From an uncultured Methanobacteriaceae archaeon (GTDB lineage Archaea > Methanobacteriota > Methanobacteria > Methanobacteriales > Methanobacteriaceae), in assembly GCA_902782945.1 (NCBI GenBank), contig CACZOU010000046.1:1-64000 (forward strand): a stretch of 64,000 nucleotides of DNA, in the 5' to 3' direction. The notes beneath the pieces are model-generated. The model did no database searches and was not told the DNA's origin. It worked only from the letters and a program-made list of their open reading frames with translations. Position numbers and translations under genes: made by a program. Position 1 is the first letter of the stretch; every line of letters starts with the position of its first letter. Positions 10,483 to 19,122 of the stretch are shown in pieces.

Positions 10483-10893
10483 GTGGAATATACTTTTTTT
10501 GCTAAGGGACATGAGAATGTTAGATCATTACATAAATCTACCTTTGAAATTACAACAGATGATTATCTTACGCCAAGAGGGGACTGTATTATTGGTATAA
10601 ATTCAAATATTACAATGAAAGATTTTCCAGAAGAAATAAGAAATGCATTGATGACTGATGATTCTAAAATAGAATTGTTACTAGAAACTGATAATGGATC
10701 AGATATTATAACTGGTTATGGTTCATCTAATTTAACATTAAGTCATCCATCGGATATGGTTTGTAGAAAAAGTTCATTCACATGTAATCGTACTTTAATG
10801 ATTCATGCTGATAAAGCAGCAATTGATTTAAATAGAACTTTAATTGATGATTTAAAAAAAGGTTCTGATTTAAAAGTTACTATTAGAATCTAA
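10483..10893 (+). CDS. DUF371 family protein
   Basis: 136 residues, matching the size and pattern of archaeal DUF371 (FFAKGHENVRSLHKSTFEITTD, LTPRGDCIIGI, HPSDMVCRKSSF). Function is unknown. The start is a GTG placed 7 nt after a perfect GGAGG (10471-10475). It stands alone between the DUF123 gene and the tRNA, followed by a T8 tract at about 10910. Confidence 0.8.
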   Translation: MEYTFFAKGHENVRSLHKSTFEITTDDYLTPRGDCIIGINSNITMKDFPEEIRNALMTDDSKIELLLETDNGSDIITGYGSSNLTLSHPSDMVCRKSSFTCNRTLMIHADKAAIDLNRTLIDDLKKGSDLKVTIRI

Positions 10894-10946
10894 AATATCT
10901 AAAATACTATTTTTTTTTATTTAAAATTAGAATTAATATTATTAAG

Positions 10947-11030
10947 TGCGGGAGACGGGAATCGAGCCCGCGAAGAGACTACCTCAATAGGCCCTCAACC
11001 TATCGCCTTTGACCGCTCGACCACCCCCGC
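10947..11030 (-). tRNA. tRNA-Leu (anticodon GAG)
   Basis: 84 nt on the minus strand, running from 11030 to 10947. The acceptor GCGGGGG pairs with CTCCCGC (one G-T), the anticodon stem ATAGG/CCTAT holds loop TTGAGGG, giving GAG (plus-strand 10994-10996), and the T arm is GCGGG-TTCGATT-CCCGT. The long variable arm marks a class II tRNA, in keeping with Leu. Discriminator base is A; CCA is not encoded. No intron is needed to fold it. A TATA-like stretch (minus strand, 11071-11081) lies about 40 nt upstream. Confidence 0.95.
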
Positions 11031-11185
11031 ATATAAAAAAAGTTTTTTTCACTTTAATTTCGGATGGTTTTTAAAATATATTCAACCTTATAAAAGCTAC
11101 TACTATTTATTTAAATCTTAATATATAAATTTTTTGTTTTTCAAAGGGAAAATTAAATAAAAAATAAATAATGAATAGCAGTTAA

Positions 11186-12046
11186 TTACTCATTTTCTGC
11201 CATTCTATGTAATGATTCGGAACAAGTTTCCATTCTCATACCTAATTCTTTTTCAACCTTATGTACATTTAATGATGAATTCATAGGTCTAGGTGCTTTT
11301 TGTACAAATTCAGTACTATTAGTTGGATGAATTAATTCCTTATTTAAGTCAAATTCCTCTGCAATCTTCATTGTAAAATCATATCTACTAATCTCATCAT
11401 TTCCTGCTGTATGATATATTCCATTTTTATCTTGTAAAGCTATTTCATATATTGCCTCGGCAGCATTATCTGCAAATGTAGGAGAATTAATTTGATCAGT
11501 TACAATATTTATATCATTGTCCTGTCTTAGTTGGTTAATAACCCATGTTGTGAAGTTTTGTCGTTTATGCCATCCATATAAGACACTTACTCTTGCAATA
11601 GCCCAATTTGTAGAATATTTCTTAAGCTGTACTTCTCCGTCATACTTTGATTTAGCATAATATCCAAGAGGATTAACCTCGTCATCTTCACTATAATTTC
11701 CTTTTTTTCCATCAAATACAAAGTCTGTGGACACATATATTACCTTTGCTCCAACTTTTTCACCTGCACGGGCAATATTTCCAGTTCCATTTCCATTAAT
11801 ATCATATGCTTTATCTATCTCATCTTCACATAAATCAACATTAGTCATGGCCGCACAATGAATAATAACATCTGGGCTATTATTTAATATTACTTTCTCA
11901 ACTTCTTGTTCATTTGTTATATCACATTTAATAGTATTACCTGTAGGATTAGAATTATGTGATAACGTTATATCATAATTATCATTTGCTATAGCAGATA
12001 GTCTTTCACCCAATAAACCACTGCCGCCGGTTATAAAGAATTTCAT
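11186..12046 (-). CDS. rmlD: dTDP-4-dehydrorhamnose reductase (RmlD)-like
   Basis: 286 residues of the short-chain dehydrogenase superfamily. The N-terminal FITGGSGLLGERL is the dinucleotide-binding loop, and STDFVFDGKKGNYSE followed by YYAKSKYDGE gives the catalytic Tyr-x3-Lys. These, with HCAAMTNVDLCE, are the usual RmlD signatures. The enzyme makes dTDP-L-rhamnose from the RmlC product for surface glycans. It is divergent from rmlB with about 160 bp between them, so the promoter region may be shared. rmlC is not in the window. Confidence 0.9.
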   Translation of the reverse strand: MKFFITGGSGLLGERLSAIANDNYDITLSHNSNPTGNTIKCDITNEQEVEKVILNNSPDVIIHCAAMTNVDLCEDEIDKAYDINGNGTGNIARAGEKVGAKVIYVSTDFVFDGKKGNYSEDDEVNPLGYYAKSKYDGEVQLKKYSTNWAIARVSVLYGWHKRQNFTTWVINQLRQDNDINIVTDQINSPTFADNAAEAIYEIALQDKNGIYHTAGNDEISRYDFTMKIAEEFDLNKELIHPTNSTEFVQKAPRPMNSSLNVHKVEKELGMRMETCSESLHRMAENE

Positions 12047-12207
12047 AATAAACTATTACTAAATCAAACTATAAAATATTTAGGATTAAATCAATCAAGG
12101 AAAAAATCCCACTTCCAAAATTATTAATAGACTAATTTATAAAGATTTAAATAATAATAAAGAATTACAAAAAAAAGTAATTTCTTAAACAGGTAAGGGT
12201 GACTACT

Positions 12208-13158
12208 TTGAAAATAATGATAACAGGTGGAGCAGGATTTATAGGTTCAAATTTTGTTCACTACATAGCAGATAAATATGAAGACTATGAAATAACAGTG
12301 TTAGACAAGTTAACATATGCTGGAGATATGGAGAATCTAAAAGGATTAGATGTAAACTTCATTAAAGGAGATATAGCCAGCCAAACAGATGCATCAAAGG
12401 CAATGAAAGATGCAAATTATGTTGTAAATTTTGCAGCAGAAACTCATGTAGACAAATCAATCACGGACCCAGCATCCTTTGTAAAATCAGATGTATTAGG
12501 TACACAGAACCTACTAGAACTAGTAAGAAAATATGATGTAGAGAAATATATACAAATATCAACCGATGAAGTATATGGTAGTATATTAGAAGGTTCATTC
12601 AAAGAAACAGACAACATAGACCCATCAAGCCCATACTCAGCAAGTAAAGCTGGAGGAGATTTACTAGTAAATGCATACTATAAAACGTATGGAATACCGG
12701 TAATGATAACAAGAAGTAGTAATAACTTTGGACCACGTCAATTCCCTGAAAAATTAATACCATTATTCATATTAAAAGCAATTCATAACGAACAGCTACC
12801 CGTATATGGGGATGGAAAAAATGTTCGTGATTGGATATATGTAGAGGATAACTGTGCAGGTATAGATACAGTGCTACATAAAGGAAAAATTGGAGAAGTA
12901 TATAATATAGGTGGAGGAAATGAAAGAAATAATCTAGAAATCACAAAAATGATACTAGAAAAACTAGGAAAACCTGAAAGCCTAATAAAACATGTAGATG
13001 ACCGTTTAGGTCATGATAGAAGATACTCCTTAGATGCATCAAAAACTAAAAAATTAGGATGGGAACCTAAATGGACATTTGAAGATGCAATGGAAAAAAC
13101 AGTTAATTGGTATAAAAACAATTCTGATAGATTATATAAACATGTACAAACATTATAA
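12208..13158 (+). CDS. rmlB: dTDP-glucose 4,6-dehydratase
   Basis: About 316 residues. ITGGAGFIGSNF binds NAD; ISTDEVYGS carries the Thr-Asp-Glu triad of dTDP-glucose dehydratases and SPYSASKAGGD the Tyr-x3-Lys pair. RSSNNFGPRQFPEKLIP and YGDGKNVRDWIYVEDN are typical RmlB blocks. It converts dTDP-glucose to the 4-keto-6-deoxy sugar. The TTG at 12208 is preferred: GGGTGA ends 5 nt upstream and homologues begin MKI-ITGG; an in-frame GTG at 12199 lies inside that site. Confidence 0.93.
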   Translation: MKIMITGGAGFIGSNFVHYIADKYEDYEITVLDKLTYAGDMENLKGLDVNFIKGDIASQTDASKAMKDANYVVNFAAETHVDKSITDPASFVKSDVLGTQNLLELVRKYDVEKYIQISTDEVYGSILEGSFKETDNIDPSSPYSASKAGGDLLVNAYYKTYGIPVMITRSSNNFGPRQFPEKLIPLFILKAIHNEQLPVYGDGKNVRDWIYVEDNCAGIDTVLHKGKIGEVYNIGGGNERNNLEITKMILEKLGKPESLIKHVDDRLGHDRRYSLDASKTKKLGWEPKWTFEDAMEKTVNWYKNNSDRLYKHVQTL

Positions 13159-13322
13159 TCTATAATTTAATTTTTTTTTTAAATTGTTAAAAAAGCTATT
13201 TTTCTTAAATTAATAAAATGAAATTTCTTTTTCTACTAAAATTAGAATCTATTTTTTATAAAAAAATAAAAGAAAGAAAGGGGGTTTTTTTGTTATTATA
13301 TAATTTTATTATATATGATACA

Positions 13323-16300
13323 TTACTCTTGACGCGCTGATTTTCTTGTAAATCCGGTAAAGAAGAATACTGCAATTAAAACAATTGCTAAAATGTATCC
13401 TAGAGATATTTCAGCTTGTGAAGATGCTGCTTGTCCTCCACTTTTTGAGGATACAGCATAAACTGCAGCAGTAGCACTTGTAGCTCCACTACTTGATGCT
13501 GAACTACTTGATGCTGAACTAGCTGAGGATACGGATCCTCCGTTAGCTCCTTGACCTACATCAGAATTACCTGATTCAGTATTATTTCCACTTCCAGAGC
13601 TTGAACCGGAATTAGATGAACCTTGACTATTTCCTGAACCATTATCAGTTCCATTAGCGTTACCATTTTGGCCATTACCTGAATTAGCACCATTATTGTC
13701 TGATGATCCATTTCCAGAATTTTGTCCATTATTGTTTCCACTATTTCCTGAATCTGATCCAGTACTAGATCCACTCATTTGACTTGCTGCATTACCATTG
13801 CTTGAACCAGCATAACTTGCAGCTCCGGCGTAAGCTCCTGATCCTGAAGATACTCCAGCGTCACCATATCCTTTGAAGCTGTCTCCTCCAACATTGGTTC
13901 CACCGTTTTCACCGCCAGTATCACTACCGGTTCCACTACCTGATCCTGCACCAGTTCCAGAATCACCGGTACCTAGTACAGTTCCAGTATTTGTTGCTGA
14001 GTAGTATTGTTGTGAATATCTTTCTAAACCTTTAACACCTAATGCAGATCCTCGTTTCAGTATCCATTCATGGAGATTTACATTACCACATGTGTGGTGA
14101 CAACATGCTACTCCCCATTTATTTGCGTTATCAACGTATTTTTGAATAAGGTCTTTCATTAATTTGTTATCAGTTGTTTTCCAATAGTTGTTCATAGCTA
14201 ATGTCATACCCCAACCCATCATTGATTGAAGGGCATAGGATTTATAGTTAGCATCACCTATTAAATATTCACTGTAAACTATAACTTTCACGGTTTTTGT
14301 GAATAATTCTTGGCTAATTGCACCTGTTGAGTTTCCACTTGTTGTTCTATGGATTGCTTTTCCGTTTTTGTCTTCCTCATATCCTTGTGTTGTGAATATT
14401 GTTTTTACTAAGTTTTCATAGTTTTGTGATAATTGATTCCATCCACCAACGGAGGAAGTCATTGCTTGTAACCATTGTGGATTTGTGATTGTTGTCATTA
14501 CTTCTTTACTTACTTCTTTGGAAATTGTGCTTGAAACTATATTGTTTCTGTTACGTATATCTATCAACATAGTGTTTGGAATTGCTCCATGTACATTAGC
14601 TGCATTCAGGAGTCCTCCAAACCAGTCGGTGTAATCATCTGAATCTATGTATCTCCATGTACTATCCATATCTTGCATTATCAGGTTAACTTTGGATAAT
14701 AGATATACAAAGAGGTCTCTTTGTCCTGGAATTACTACTATTTTTCCCTCAGAATTCACTGTCCATGCATTACATAATCTTGATTCGTATACACTTGCTT
14801 GTTCGTAAGCTACACCTTCAGTTGAATTTTGCCATGATGCAATGTTGTTAAGTAAATCTGATACACCAGTACCTTCTAATTTAGCTCCATTAAGACCAAA
14901 TAATCTATATGTGGAATTAAATTGGGCATAATGTTTTTTAACATAATTGTCTTCAATACTTTCATTTAGATTATTCACTTGGTTTACTGCATTGTATAAT
15001 AAGCTTAACCAGTATGGGTTATTGGATACAATAGTAGCAAAGATATCAATTCTTGGACGTTGATATATTTTACCATCAATTGTTATAGTAAGGTTTTGAA
15101 GTGGTATTACCTCAGTACCATTTACTTTTCCACTTTGATCCCATGTTGGTTTAACTCCTAGTAAATATAGATATTGAGCTAGACTAATTCCTTCTGTACG
15201 AAGTACTTCAGTACCCCATATTACTTCCCCAACTAATTCTGGGTATGTATCTTCTCCGAGGTCCTGCATGTATTGTGTTAGTATTTGATCTACTGATTTA
15301 ACAGCAGTGGACCATGCAGCTCTACTAGGCATTTTTGTAGTATCACTAGAATACATTGATCTACCTGTAGGTAATACATCAGATAATGCTGGGTCTCCAG
15401 ATAATCCTGGTTCTACATATCCACCACTAAGAGCGTTCATAATAGATGCCCATTCTTTGTTGTCACGAACTTCATTTATGAAAGTTACTATTTGTAAGAG
15501 ATCTTTATAGAAACTACTGTTTTCGTTTTGGTTTTGTTCTCTAGCCATTAATTTAGCATTTCTAACAGTTGCATTATCAACTAATCTCATTACAATACTT
15601 TCAAGTGTTGAAGTAATAGCTGCCTGTTGTTCTGTAAAATCAACGGATTTTATTTTATCATAATAATTTCCATCAATATTATAGTAAATATTCATTATAT
15701 CTTGCAGTATACTTGTTCGTGATGATGCAATGCTAGTTATTCCTTGAACCATTTCAGTATCATTCCAGACATATCCCAATGTATGTACACCATAATTTAT
15801 AGTATCTCCACTTAAACTCTCTATAGTTTGATGTATTGTGGATAGCCAGTCTTCGAAAGCTTCATCACTAGTTGTGTAATTATACATTTTTTCTAAGTAT
15901 TCATCAAAGGTCATGTTACCTTTTAAGGTATAATTGTAGTAACCGTTCATTGATTTATTAAGACTTTGGGATAGGTTAAGTATTGCACTTTTACATATAC
16001 CCATTATTTCTTGGTCACCAATTTCCTTTACTTCATTGTATAGTGTGATGTTTTCACTCATTCTTAAGAAGTCAGGTGATTTAAAACCACCAGTGGATGT
16101 AAGGTTTAATATTAATTCTTTATAATATTCAACGTTACTTAAATCACCAGTTTTTTTGTTACTATCGTAATTTGATATAGCATCACTTAAGTCTGCATAT
16201 TCATCATATAGTTTTGAAGCTGTTGTTACTGGTGTCATATGTGTAATAACTTGTGCAAAACTTCTTTCTTTTGCAGTCATACCTTCTCCAGGGTTTGATA

Positions 16301-18887
16301 CAATATAAGGATATATGATTGGAGCTTCAGTTAATTGGAATGGCCAGTCTGATGCTTGTAATCCTAATGTACGCCCTGGTAACCATTCAAGGGTTCCGTG
16401 TGTACCCATACTTATCATTGCATCTACACTATTACCTGTTTTTCCTTTATAATATTTATATAAATATTTATAGAATGCAACATATTGTTGTGGTGGTGCT
16501 AATGCATCACTATGATAATCGGTTACGGAATCCCATCCTCTTGCTGGTTGTATACTTATAAAGATATTACCAAAGTAAATACCAGGTATAACTAGGTAAC
16601 TGTTGTTGTATATCATTGAACCATTACCTAATCCTTTTCCCCAACATGCAACTAACTGGTTTTGAAGATTTTCAGGTAATTCATTATACATTTTTTGGAA
16701 ATCACTTTTACTTATCAACTGATGATTTTTAGTTAGGTTTGCATAATGCTCTTTAACATATGTATTAAGGAGACCTTTTGCCCAGTTTCCTTTGTTACCT
16801 ATGTCAATGAGTTGTGTAGTTAATTCCTCAGTAGTTGGAATTTCACTTTTTTTCATTCCAATATTATAACCTTCATCAGCCATTTTAACTAGTAAATCAT
16901 GGACACTGGTATATACATCAAGATATGATGCACCTATGTTTGCTCTACCTGGTGGGTAGTCATATAGAATTATAGCTATTTTTTTATCATAGTTCTTTTT
17001 CTCTTTAAGTTGTGCCCATTTAAGTACTAATTGAACGTGTTTTTTCACACCTTCCTTGATAATTACCGTTGTTCCATTATCTTCAACGTATGAAATTGGC
17101 AGTGCACCAATAACTCCTTCAAACTGAGGAATTGTTACCTTATATGTCCATTCAGATTGTGGTCCATATTCACTTTTATAACTATATTTACTAATACCAC
17201 TTAAAGCATTTAGAATTGTTATGTTTGTGTGTTTATAAGTTTCTACAGTTATGTTTGTTGACATTTGTGAATATGATGTGGACCATGAATATAATGAACT
17301 GGCAGCACTAATTCCACGGGATAAACCGCTTTTATTGGTTACTGCAATGTCTAGTAATTCTGTCATGGTTGGACTTGTTGTTGCATATTGGTATAGACAA
17401 AATGCTGCTCTACCGTTTCTTTCATATTCTTTTATTAGAGCTTCTACTTCTGGTGTTGTTTGGTAGTAGCTTATAATTGCAATGAAAGGTCCTTTGTATT
17501 TAACGTGTTTATCGTACCATTGTTCAAAGTTGTGTAGTATGTCTACTGGATTTTGATGTTCTAGAATCCATGGATTGTAGTAGTTTGTCATCCAGTTTAA
17601 ACTTCCAGATCCATCATCATCATATCCAGGATCCATTTGTATCCATTGATTTATTTGTTTACTTGTTGGAATTGGTACAGACATTTTGTATCCCGGATAA
17701 TAAATACCCCATTGTGGTCCAGCTAATACTGGTGTGTTTCCATTTAGGGTTGGATTTACTTTACTTTCTCCTAGTAAGTAGAATATATAGTTTAACATGT
17801 TTTTCATATTGGTTTTAATGACAGTTTCATCTTTAATAGGTTCTGCTTGCCAGTATGAACCAATATATGTGTTTTCAATGGAGTATGGACTGTTACCTAG
17901 GAATCCCCAGCCTAACTGGTTAACTAATGAACCATATATACCAAAGGTATATGCAACCTTATTGTTTTGTGATGCTGGTGATTCTTTGATGAGGTTAGTC
18001 TCTACTCCGAATCCTTCTCCTAAAGCATACATATCTACTAGTATAAAGTTAGTATGGCTTAACATCCATTCAGCAGATACATCATATGAACTATTTAAAT
18101 TATAACCTTCAAGGAAATATACTCTATCTGATAGTTTTCTCAAGGCTTCGAATTTATTATATTGTCCATCGCTCGAGCTTCCTGAGTATGATATAATTGC
18201 TATATCTGGTATGAAAGTATAATTTAAACTTTCAGTAGTATTTATGATATGAACTTCTTCTTCACCTGCTTTATATGTTCCATATTCGAATTTTACTATG
18301 TAGTAATTTGGAGTTAATCCTGTTATTACATAATTACCAGATGAATCGGATTTCGTTTTTGTAACTATTTTACTTGTATTTTCATTGTATACAGTAATAA
18401 CTGCTCCTCCTACTCCAATAGCGTCTTTTTCCTCTCCGACGTAAGTCATTGAGGTTTTATTATATACACAGGTAACTTTTCCATTCAAACTATAAGTTTT
18501 TGCTTGTTTGATATATTTAGGTCCTGTTTTAAACGATGATTTCTCAGAGGCTACAGTTTTTATTTCTGATATTGCATGTTCCTCTTTTGATGTTATAGTT
18601 GCTGTATCTTTTTTCGTTGTTTTACTTGTTGTATCTGTTGATTTTTTCTTCGATGTTGTAGTAGTATCTATTTTCTTATTGGTTTTTGTTGTTGTTAATG
18701 ATACTTCATTAACATGTGTTTCACTTGTTAGTTCAGATATTGTTGATTCTGTATTAATTGTATTTATCTCATTCATTGTTGGTGTTGCTGCTGTACTATT
18801 AACATCTACTGGATTAGTTGCAGTTACTGTAGTACAAATTAAGAGTACGAAAAGTATCATACATAATGAAAAGATCTTATTTTTCAT
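13323..18887 (-). CDS. Exported, membrane-anchored CobN-like (cobaltochelatase large subunit family) surface protein
   Basis: About 1854 residues. A signal peptide (KNKIFSLCMILFVLLICTTV) is followed by a Thr/Ser/Lys-rich stretch to about residue 125, then a CnaB/carboxypeptidase-regulatory-like domain (VGGAVITVYN, SDSSGNYVITGLTP) and a full CobN/BchH-type chelatase region from about 230 to 1600. Visible CobN blocks: IAIILYDYPPGRANIG, ISMGTHGTLEWLPG near 830, PYIVSNPGEGMTAKERS, GEVIWGTEVLRTEGIS, RPRIDIFATIVSNNP, RLFGLNGAKLEGTGV. Then comes a 200-residue Gly/Ser/Asn linker and a C-terminal helix (GYILAIVLIAVFFFTGF) with a basic tail. Cytoplasmic CobN inserts cobalt into corrin using ATP and CobS/CobT; outside the membrane that is unlikely, so the role is open. 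AAGGAG precedes the ATG; a GTG at 18890 is also possible. Confidence 0.88.
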   Translation of the reverse strand: MKNKIFSLCMILFVLLICTTVTATNPVDVNSTAATPTMNEINTINTESTISELTSETHVNEVSLTTTKTNKKIDTTTTSKKKSTDTTSKTTKKDTATITSKEEHAISEIKTVASEKSSFKTGPKYIKQAKTYSLNGKVTCVYNKTSMTYVGEEKDAIGVGGAVITVYNENTSKIVTKTKSDSSGNYVITGLTPNYYIVKFEYGTYKAGEEEVHIINTTESLNYTFIPDIAIISYSGSSSDGQYNKFEALRKLSDRVYFLEGYNLNSSYDVSAEWMLSHTNFILVDMYALGEGFGVETNLIKESPASQNNKVAYTFGIYGSLVNQLGWGFLGNSPYSIENTYIGSYWQAEPIKDETVIKTNMKNMLNYIFYLLGESKVNPTLNGNTPVLAGPQWGIYYPGYKMSVPIPTSKQINQWIQMDPGYDDDGSGSLNWMTNYYNPWILEHQNPVDILHNFEQWYDKHVKYKGPFIAIISYYQTTPEVEALIKEYERNGRAAFCLYQYATTSPTMTELLDIAVTNKSGLSRGISAASSLYSWSTSYSQMSTNITVETYKHTNITILNALSGISKYSYKSEYGPQSEWTYKVTIPQFEGVIGALPISYVEDNGTTVIIKEGVKKHVQLVLKWAQLKEKKNYDKKIAIILYDYPPGRANIGASYLDVYTSVHDLLVKMADEGYNIGMKKSEIPTTEELTTQLIDIGNKGNWAKGLLNTYVKEHYANLTKNHQLISKSDFQKMYNELPENLQNQLVACWGKGLGNGSMIYNNSYLVIPGIYFGNIFISIQPARGWDSVTDYHSDALAPPQQYVAFYKYLYKYYKGKTGNSVDAMISMGTHGTLEWLPGRTLGLQASDWPFQLTEAPIIYPYIVSNPGEGMTAKERSFAQVITHMTPVTTASKLYDEYADLSDAISNYDSNKKTGDLSNVEYYKELILNLTSTGGFKSPDFLRMSENITLYNEVKEIGDQEIMGICKSAILNLSQSLNKSMNGYYNYTLKGNMTFDEYLEKMYNYTTSDEAFEDWLSTIHQTIESLSGDTINYGVHTLGYVWNDTEMVQGITSIASSRTSILQDIMNIYYNIDGNYYDKIKSVDFTEQQAAITSTLESIVMRLVDNATVRNAKLMAREQNQNENSSFYKDLLQIVTFINEVRDNKEWASIMNALSGGYVEPGLSGDPALSDVLPTGRSMYSSDTTKMPSRAAWSTAVKSVDQILTQYMQDLGEDTYPELVGEVIWGTEVLRTEGISLAQYLYLLGVKPTWDQSGKVNGTEVIPLQNLTITIDGKIYQRPRIDIFATIVSNNPYWLSLLYNAVNQVNNLNESIEDNYVKKHYAQFNSTYRLFGLNGAKLEGTGVSDLLNNIASWQNSTEGVAYEQASVYESRLCNAWTVNSEGKIVVIPGQRDLFVYLLSKVNLIMQDMDSTWRYIDSDDYTDWFGGLLNAANVHGAIPNTMLIDIRNRNNIVSSTISKEVSKEVMTTITNPQWLQAMTSSVGGWNQLSQNYENLVKTIFTTQGYEEDKNGKAIHRTTSGNSTGAISQELFTKTVKVIVYSEYLIGDANYKSYALQSMMGWGMTLAMNNYWKTTDNKLMKDLIQKYVDNANKWGVACCHHTCGNVNLHEWILKRGSALGVKGLERYSQQYYSATNTGTVLGTGDSGTGAGSGSGTGSDTGGENGGTNVGGDSFKGYGDAGVSSGSGAYAGAASYAGSSNGNAASQMSGSSTGSDSGNSGNNNGQNSGNGSSDNNGANSGNGQNGNANGTDNGSGNSQGSSNSGSSSGSGNNTESGNSDVGQGANGGSVSSASSASSSSASSSGATSATAAVYAVSSKSGGQAASSQAEISLGYILAIVLIAVFFFTGFTRKSARQE

Positions 18888-19122
18888 CACATATAACTCC
18901 TTTTTAGTGTATTCAACAATTTTTATTTATCTTAACTATTCAAGTATAAATGAATAAGAATACACTAATACTATTTTAGTTCAGTTTATTTAATATATTT
19001 ATGTATTATTAATAAAAATTCAAGTAAATTAGTCTTAATTTTTCTATTAAAGTTTAAATATTTTGAATTTAATTATAAAATGAGTAATTTAAAGAAAAAA
19101 AATAAAAAAGTTAAAAAACGTT

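Noticed and set aside
10947-11030. Intron in the tRNA-Leu gene
   Set aside because: The anticodon loop is a normal 7 nt and the whole molecule folds without removing any bases.
12164-12185. ATTAC-A8-GTAAT palindrome upstream of rmlB as another cdc48-type operator
   Set aside because: The spacing is eight rather than five and the centre is a plain A-run in AT-rich DNA; chance is likely.
18888-19122. Cobalamin riboswitch before the CobN-like gene
   Set aside because: The upstream region is plain AT-rich DNA; no B12-box-like conserved segment was seen.
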